Below, in pieces: positions 60,378 through 64,000 of a stretch of DNA of 64,000 nt. The stretch comes from Ruminococcus sp. Lineage in GTDB: Bacteria; Bacillota; Clostridia; Oscillospirales; Ruminococcaceae. How positions within the stretch are numbered: the first letter of the stretch is position 1; every line of letters begins with the position of its first letter. The notes below the pieces were generated by a model. That model had not been told where the DNA came from. It did not search any database and was given only the letters and a program-made list of their open reading frames with translations. Made by a program: the position numbers and the translations under genes. The stretch lies in assembly GCA_017558505.1 (NCBI GenBank), contig JAFYUM010000010.1:16694-80693 (forward strand), read 5' to 3'.

Positions 60378-61823
60378 TTAAGCAAGAACATTAAGTCGCT
60401 CTAAATTCAGGTCTTCCGTTCCGGTCATCTGACAGCCTTTTTCCTTGGCATATTTTATATATTTTATAATTTCTTCTGTTATCAGCTCACCGGGGGCAAG
60501 AATAGGTATGCCGGGAGGATAACACATTACAAATTCTGTGCATATTCTGCCTGCTGCTTCATCAAGAGGAAGCGAAATCTTATCAGCATAAAACGCACGT
60601 CTTGGAGTATCGGCTACAATTGGCGAAATATATTCCTGTGTAAGCATATCGGCACCTGTCTGTCCGAAACGTCGTTTGATTTCAGCAAGAGCACTTATAA
60701 GACGCTCTATATCACGAGTTCTGTCACCAACAGATATATATGCAAGAATATTTCCTATATCACCGAATTCTATCTGTATATCATATTCATCACGGAGCAG
60801 ATCATAAACTTCAATTCCGGCAAGTCCGATCGGAAGTGTATATACACTTAATTTTGATATGTCAAAATCGTAAATACTGTCACCGTTTACAAGCTCCTTG
60901 GAATAAGCGTAATATCCGCTAATACTATTTATTTCTGAACGGGCATACTCCGCCATTTCAACAGTCTTTGCAAATATCTCCCTTCCGCCGAGGGCAAGAC
61001 GCTTTCTTGAAAGGTCAAGGCTTGACAGAAGAAGATATGAAGCACTTGTGGTCTGCGTAAGGTTTACAACCTGACGCATATAGTCAGAATTTATGGCTTT
61101 TCCCATTAGGAGAAAAGAGCTCTGTGTAAGACTTCCACCTGATTTATGCATACTTACTGATGCAATATCAGCACCAGCCGCCATTGCGGTTACAGGGAAA
61201 TTTTCACCAAAGTAAAAATGAGTTCCGTGTGCTTCATCAACAAGAACAAGCATATTATGCTCATGTGCAAGCTTTACTATTTTTCTTAAATCGGAGCATA
61301 TACCGTAATATGTGGGATTATTGACCATAATCGCCTTAGCCTGCGGATTTTCACGAATTGCTTTTTCAACCTGTTCAACCGACATTCCCAAGGCAATTCC
61401 AAGCTGATTATTCACATCGGGATTGACATATACAGGAACAGCTCCGGTTAAAATAAGAGCATTAATAGCACTTCTGTGGACATTTCTCGGCATAATAATT
61501 TTGTCGCCGCTTTTGCAGGCATACATAATCATACTCTGAACAGCAGAGGTGGTACCTCCAACCATAAAGAAAGCATTAGCAGCACCAAATGCCTCAGCAG
61601 CAAGCTCCTCCGCATCACGAATGACCGAAACAGGGTGGCAAAGATTATCAAGAGGTTTCATAGAGTTTACATCAACATTCATGCAGTCCTCTCCGAGAAA
61701 CTCTGTAAGCTCCATATTTCCCCTGCCCCTCTTATGACCGGGTACATCAAAAGGAACAACTCTCATACGTCTGAACCGTCTGAGTGCTTCGTATATAGGT
61801 GCATTAACCTGTGAAAGAGCCAT
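60378..61823 (-). CDS. speA: Arginine/lysine/ornithine decarboxylase, fold type I (SpeA-like)
   Basis: A 481-residue PLP decarboxylase of the Bacillus SpeA type. It has FDVPGHKRGRG near residue 25, F-M-V-G-G-T-T-S-A-V-Q-S-M near residue 90, DEAHGTHFYFG near 205 and the PLP lysine in SMHKSGGSLTQSSFL near 225. The C-terminal domain carries CYPPGIPILAPGE. The context (speB directly downstream) points to arginine to agmatine. The start is uncertain: ATG at 61823 has a GGAAGG upstream, while ATGs at 61835 and 61856 also fit; all overlap the speD end. Confidence 0.92.
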   Translation of the reverse strand: MALSQVNAPIYEALRRFRRMRVVPFDVPGHKRGRGNMELTEFLGEDCMNVDVNSMKPLDNLCHPVSVIRDAEELAAEAFGAANAFFMVGGTTSAVQSMIMYACKSGDKIIMPRNVHRSAINALILTGAVPVYVNPDVNNQLGIALGMSVEQVEKAIRENPQAKAIMVNNPTYYGICSDLRKIVKLAHEHNMLVLVDEAHGTHFYFGENFPVTAMAAGADIASVSMHKSGGSLTQSSFLLMGKAINSDYMRQVVNLTQTTSASYLLLSSLDLSRKRLALGGREIFAKTVEMAEYARSEINSISGYYAYSKELVNGDSIYDFDISKLSVYTLPIGLAGIEVYDLLRDEYDIQIEFGDIGNILAYISVGDRTRDIERLISALAEIKRRFGQTGADMLTQEYISPIVADTPRRAFYADKISLPLDEAAGRICTEFVMCYPPGIPILAPGELITEEIIKYIKYAKEKGCQMTGTEDLNLERLNVLA

Positions 61824-62586
61824 TTCCGAAAACATTCCTTCCGCTGAAAATTTCAATCATTTCCCTACGCAGAGCGTTTGTAATATCAAGACGGCTACGG
61901 GGCGAAATCTCATGAACATCTGTATTAAAAAGATAATTCTGCAATTCAATTTCTTTAATAAGCATTTTAGTGTGGAACATATTAGCCTGATACACATTTA
62001 TATCAACCGCGTCATATTTTTCAAGAGTTGATTCCGCAATATAATTCTGAATTGACGTTATATTATGGTCGATAAAAAGCTTCTCACCGTCAAGATTACG
62101 GGTAAAACCTCTTACACGGTAATCCATGGTAATAATATCGCTGTCAAAGCTGCCAATGAGATAATCAAGAGCAGTAAGCGGAGTAATCTTTCCACAGGTT
62201 GCAACATCTATATCAACACGGAATGTTGCAATACTGGTATCAGGATGATATTCAGGATATGTATGAACTGTTACATGACTTTTATCAAGATGAGCAATAG
62301 TTTCAGTTCCACCTGCTGGAATCATTGTATCATCGGCAATAAGGAAAGTAGCCGATGCACCCTGTGGATCGTAATCCTGTCTGGAAACACTTAAAACCTG
62401 TGCACCTATCATTTCAGTAAGATGTGTCATTATATCGGTAATACGCTGTGAGTTATATACTTCGTCAACATAGGCAATGTAATCAAGCTGTGCTTTGGGT
62501 GTACGAGCATAGCATACGTCATATATATTGAAACTCAAAGATTTTGTAAGATTGTTGAAGCCGTAAAGCTTTAACTTATTTTCCAT
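61804..62586 (-). CDS. speD: S-adenosylmethionine decarboxylase proenzyme (class 1a, E. coli type)
   Basis: A 260-residue pyruvoyl enzyme precursor giving decarboxylated AdoMet for SpeE. The self-cleavage site and pyruvoyl Ser lie in HLDKSHVTVHTYPE near residue 113, as in E. coli SpeD. Downstream TFRVDIDVATCGKITPLTALDYL is family-typical. It is the long 1a form, not the short 1b form common in Bacillus. The ATG at 62586 follows GAGGTG. First gene of the operon, directly behind a leader with an intrinsic terminator. Confidence 0.95.
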   Translation of the reverse strand: MENKLKLYGFNNLTKSLSFNIYDVCYARTPKAQLDYIAYVDEVYNSQRITDIMTHLTEMIGAQVLSVSRQDYDPQGASATFLIADDTMIPAGGTETIAHLDKSHVTVHTYPEYHPDTSIATFRVDIDVATCGKITPLTALDYLIGSFDSDIITMDYRVRGFTRNLDGEKLFIDHNITSIQNYIAESTLEKYDAVDINVYQANMFHTKMLIKEIELQNYLFNTDVHEISPRSRLDITNALRREMIEIFSGRNVFGNGSFTG

Positions 62587-62868
62587 AGAACACCTCAAAA
62601 TAAAAAAGTACAAGCGTTCAGCCTGTACTTGTCCAACATCGTCTACAAATAGCAAAATGCTATATTACGAGTAAAGATACCTCTTTAACTACTCTTATTG
62701 ACCTTTCACAAGCTGAAAATATAACTTAGAAATACATTAAATCAATAAGGCAACAGAAGTTGCCGACCGATATATGTATATCGGAAATCGGCATTTGACC
62801 GGCTGTCCGTATGGCACTAACTCTTCATGGAGTGGTCAAAATTTTGCTTCAATATGAAGCAACTTTAC
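62587..62868 (-). promoter_or_regulatory. Structured speD leader with attenuator, unrecognised class
   Basis: A transcript of about 280 nt precedes speD. In order it can form TTGCTTC/GAAGCAA, then a domain closed by TTTGACC/GGTCAAA with an inner ACTC/GAGT hairpin. A long hairpin with CCGATAT/ATATCGG follows, then GGCAAC/GTTGCC (62749-62764), AAAGAG/CTTT and TAGCA/TGCTA hairpins, and finally an intrinsic terminator. I do not recognise a known riboswitch. The layout predicts ligand- or translation-controlled attenuation of the spe operon. Confidence 0.6.
62602..62630 (-). terminator. Intrinsic terminator immediately upstream of speD
   Basis: Minus-strand 10-bp stem (62621-62630 with 62606-62615, one G-U) and 5-nt loop, followed by T6. 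It ends 6 nt before the speD Shine-Dalgarno, so it acts on the spe operon itself. No gene upstream on that strand ends here. Confidence 0.85.
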
Positions 62869-62874
62869 ACTATA

Positions 62875-62903
62875 ATTTTATCACATTTGCGATGTTTTGT
62901 CAA
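62875..62903 (-). promoter_or_regulatory. speD operon promoter
   Basis: Minus-strand perfect TTGACA (62898-62903), 17-nt spacer, TAAAAT (62875-62880). Confidence 0.82.
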
Positions 62904-62917
62904 TAGAAAAATTGAAT

Positions 62918-63631
62918 TTAATTGTCACTCTCATCAGCATTATCTACCGAAACATATTCTACAATTTCAGCCACCTGCTGTCGGGAGAGTTCATCAATAT
63001 AAAGGAGTTCATAAGGATGGCTGAAAACATGAATTTGATCCCTCAATTCAATAATTTTTTCAGCTATTTCTTCGTCTACATGTGGCAAAAGCATAAGCAG
63101 CTCTGCATCTGCGTTATTTAAGTCAATGGGCGAAGCTTCTTCAAGGGTAAGCTGTGGTTCGGTCACATCAACCTCATCAGAAATCTGCTCATCGTTAGGT
63201 TCAATATCCTCATATTCAACATTATCGAGATTGTCATCATCCTCCTCATAGGAGGGATAAAAAGGATTTTCAACATAAATATACGGCTCAATATTGTTAA
63301 ATAAGTTTTCACCTATACCGTAAACATTCATTATTTCCTCAATATTATTAAATCCACCTTTTTCCTCTCTGTAACGAATAATAGCCCCTGCAAGATTATC
63401 TCCAATCCCGTTAAGTCTACATAATTCATCATGGGAGGCCTTGTTTATATCAATGAATAACGGTGCGCTTGCAGTAGCAACAGTTACTTCTATAGTAGAT
63501 CGTTTTGTTTTTTTACTTGTAACTACAGAAGTATCTGAAGTTATAGAGGTTGAATAAGAAACGCTTTCTGTGACATTTTCTTCAGGGGGAAACGAGTAAG
63601 TTACTACTGTTTCTCTGTCTTTCATCCTCAT
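62918..63631 (-). CDS. ComEA-like helix-hairpin-helix protein lacking its membrane anchor
   Basis: A 237-residue protein. After a Ser/Thr-rich segment (1-60), a ComEA-type (HhH)2 domain spans about 58-125: DINKASHDELCRLNGIGDNLAGAII and FNNIEEIMNVYGIGENL. An acidic linker (about 125-165) leads to a second, weaker HhH unit, PIDLNNADAELLMLLPHVDEEIAEKII. ComEA binds incoming DNA outside the membrane and normally has an N-terminal membrane helix, which is missing here. The separate small frame just upstream (63640-63708) encodes exactly such a helix. An AAGGA precedes the start used. Confidence 0.75.
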   Translation of the reverse strand: MRMKDRETVVTYSFPPEENVTESVSYSTSITSDTSVVTSKKTKRSTIEVTVATASAPLFIDINKASHDELCRLNGIGDNLAGAIIRYREEKGGFNNIEEIMNVYGIGENLFNNIEPYIYVENPFYPSYEEDDDNLDNVEYEDIEPNDEQISDEVDVTEPQLTLEEASPIDLNNADAELLMLLPHVDEEIAEKIIELRDQIHVFSHPYELLYIDELSRQQVAEIVEYVSVDNADESDN

Positions 63632-63639
63632 TTCATTCC

Positions 63640-63708
63640 TTAAAATTCAATTCCGCCAATAGCAAGAAAAATAATAAAATATATTACTATTGAGTAATTG
63701 CGTTTCAT
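63640..63708 (-). CDS. 22-codon hydrophobic sORF, probable severed anchor of the ComEA-like gene
   Basis: Encodes M-K-R-N-Y-S followed by a hydrophobic helix (I-V-I-Y-F-I-I-F-L-A-I) and ends at TAA. GGAG lies 10 nt upstream of the ATG. It stops 9 nt before the ComEA-like start in another frame. One extra T in the T4 run at 63642-63645 would fuse both frames into a normal anchored ComEA. A frameshift (real, phase-variable or sequencing error) is the likeliest reading; an independent miniprotein is the alternative. Confidence 0.6.
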   Translation of the reverse strand: MKRNYSIVIYFIIFLAIGGIEF

Positions 63709-63741
63709 AATAATCACGCTCCTTCAAATCTTCATATAATC

Positions 63742-63763
63742 AAAAAACTCCCTTTTCAGGGAG
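63742..63763 (-). terminator. tRNA-Met terminator
   Basis: Minus-strand CTCCC/GGGAG stem (63759-63763 with 63748-63752) followed by T6. Confidence 0.85.
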
Positions 63764-63769
63764 TAAAAG

Positions 63770-63843
63770 TGGGCCATTAGGGACTCGAACCCCAGACCGT
63801 CCGGTTATGAGCCGGATGCTCTAACCAACTGAGCTAATGGCCC
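63770..63843 (-). tRNA. tRNA with anticodon CAU (elongator Met, possibly Ile2)
   Basis: Cloverleaf on the minus strand: acceptor GGGCCAT/ATGGCCC, D-stem GCTC/GAGC, anticodon stem TCCGG/CCGGA with loop CTCATAA (anticodon CAT), T-arm TGGGG/CCCTA with loop TTCGAGT, discriminator A. CCA is not encoded. CAU can also be Ile2 if the C34 is lysidine-modified; the G1-C72 pair argues against initiator Met. It follows 5S rRNA by about 42 nt. Confidence 0.93.
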
Positions 63844-63853
63844 TTGAATATGA

Positions 63854-63883
63854 AAAACGGAAGTCGATTGCGACTTCCGTTTT
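63854..63883 (-). terminator. Hairpin between 5S rRNA and tRNA-Met
   Basis: A perfect 13-bp stem (63854-63866 with 63871-63883), loop of 4, and T-rich tail on the minus strand. It would end the rRNA operon or partially terminate before the tRNA. Confidence 0.88.
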
Positions 63884-63885
63884 AA

Positions 63886-64000
63886 GTGCCGGCATTGAAA
63901 TAGTTTCCCGGGCCGTCGCCAGCCAAGTATCGTCTTCGCGACAGAGCTTAACTTCCGTGTTCGGAAAGGGAACGGGTGTGACCTCTGTGCCATAAACACC
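63886..64000 (-). rRNA. rrf: 5S ribosomal RNA, 3' part (continues past the window end)
   Basis: The minus strand reads the conserved 5S core: GAGGTCACACCCGTTCCC, CCGAACACGGAAGTTAAGC and a terminal TGCCGGCAC that closes helix I. About 115 nt are visible; the first few bases lie beyond 64000. It marks the downstream end of an rRNA operon on the minus strand. Confidence 0.96.

Noticed and set aside
62587..62868. T-box or SAM-I riboswitch upstream of speD
   Set aside because: No T-box AGGGUGGNACCGCG bulge sequence and no SAM-I kink-turn/GGGA core could be found by eye.
63805..63999. 64-codon frame at the end of the window
   Set aside because: Lies across 5S rRNA and tRNA-Met; not a protein gene.
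1..64000. CRISPR array, prophage or insertion sequence
   Set aside because: No regularly spaced short repeats, cas, phage structural or transposase genes are visible on either strand.

Overview
This 64 kb window looks like chromosomal DNA of a low-to-mid GC Gram-positive gut anaerobe of the Clostridia. It is most likely an Oscillospiraceae/Ruminococcus relative. The evidence is a clostripain-like protease, the rplS-lepB-lepB-rbgA-rnhB-yraN order, a TIGR03960/DUF2344 radical-SAM pair, a cohesin-like lipoprotein, very regular sigma-A promoters (TTGACA or TTGCAT, 17 bases, TATAAT) and abundant intrinsic terminators. The genus is inference; no marker gene was compared. No phage, plasmid, IS transposase or CRISPR array is visible.

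Region 1 (1-5.8 kb) is housekeeping: the end of a secreted clostripain-like peptidase, glnA, a SulP anion transporter, fba and a small OB-like protein. Region 2 (5.9-11.8 kb) is the accessory stretch. It starts with tRNA-Ala(GGC) and holds two SMI1/KNR4 (SUKH) genes bracketed by a 70-bp direct repeat, a metallophosphoesterase, and a MITE-like inverted-repeat element. A degenerate tRNA-Ala-like gene follows, with its own consensus promoter and terminator. Next come a phospholipase-C-like/ricin-like protein, a second MITE-like element, a predicted structured noncoding RNA on the minus strand, and a BspA-type leucine-rich-repeat protein.

Region 3 (11.8-15.2 kb) carries two ion transport units: a CaCA exchanger, and an SLC13/ArsB-type permease paired with a cytidylate-kinase-like protein. 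Region 4 (15.2-21.3 kb) is protein quality control: a ClpC-like ATPase without the usual M-domain, a Cys/Gly-rich miniprotein, and tig-clpP-clpX. Region 5 (21.3-30.6 kb) is a long minus-strand run: DUF896, cdd, B12 radical SAM and DUF2344, then leader-rplS-lepB-lepB-rbgA-rnhB-yraN-thrC-phosphoesterase. Region 6 (30.7-44.3 kb) has a cohesin-like lipoprotein, an HD protein with O-acetylhomoserine sulfhydrylase, a 276-bp near-palindrome, a divergent type IIA topoisomerase pair, a MATE transporter, a multi-hairpin repeat block, hpf, and an FHA-FtsW/RodA-PBP cell-wall operon. Region 7 (44.4-48.2 kb) is a plus-strand run fhs-tsaE-tsaB-rpiB-membrane protein.

Region 8 (48.2-62.9 kb) is the most distinctive metabolic locus. 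After hpt-ldh-transglutaminase lipoprotein comes a long minus-strand polyamine cluster, speD-speA-lipoprotein-speE-speB. It is followed by DUF3592 membrane proteins (one is a relic), a carboxynorspermidine/carboxyspermidine synthase, two Sm-like small proteins, a cyclophilin lipoprotein, and nspC. Both the AdoMet-dependent (SpeD/SpeE) and the carboxyspermidine (dehydrogenase/NspC) routes to spermidine therefore sit side by side. The cluster starts with a roughly 280-nt structured leader that ends in an intrinsic terminator just before the speD ribosome binding site, which predicts transcription attenuation.

The window closes with a ComEA-like gene whose membrane anchor is split off by one base, tRNA-Met(CAU), and the 3' part of a 5S rRNA, that is, the downstream end of an rRNA operon on the minus strand.
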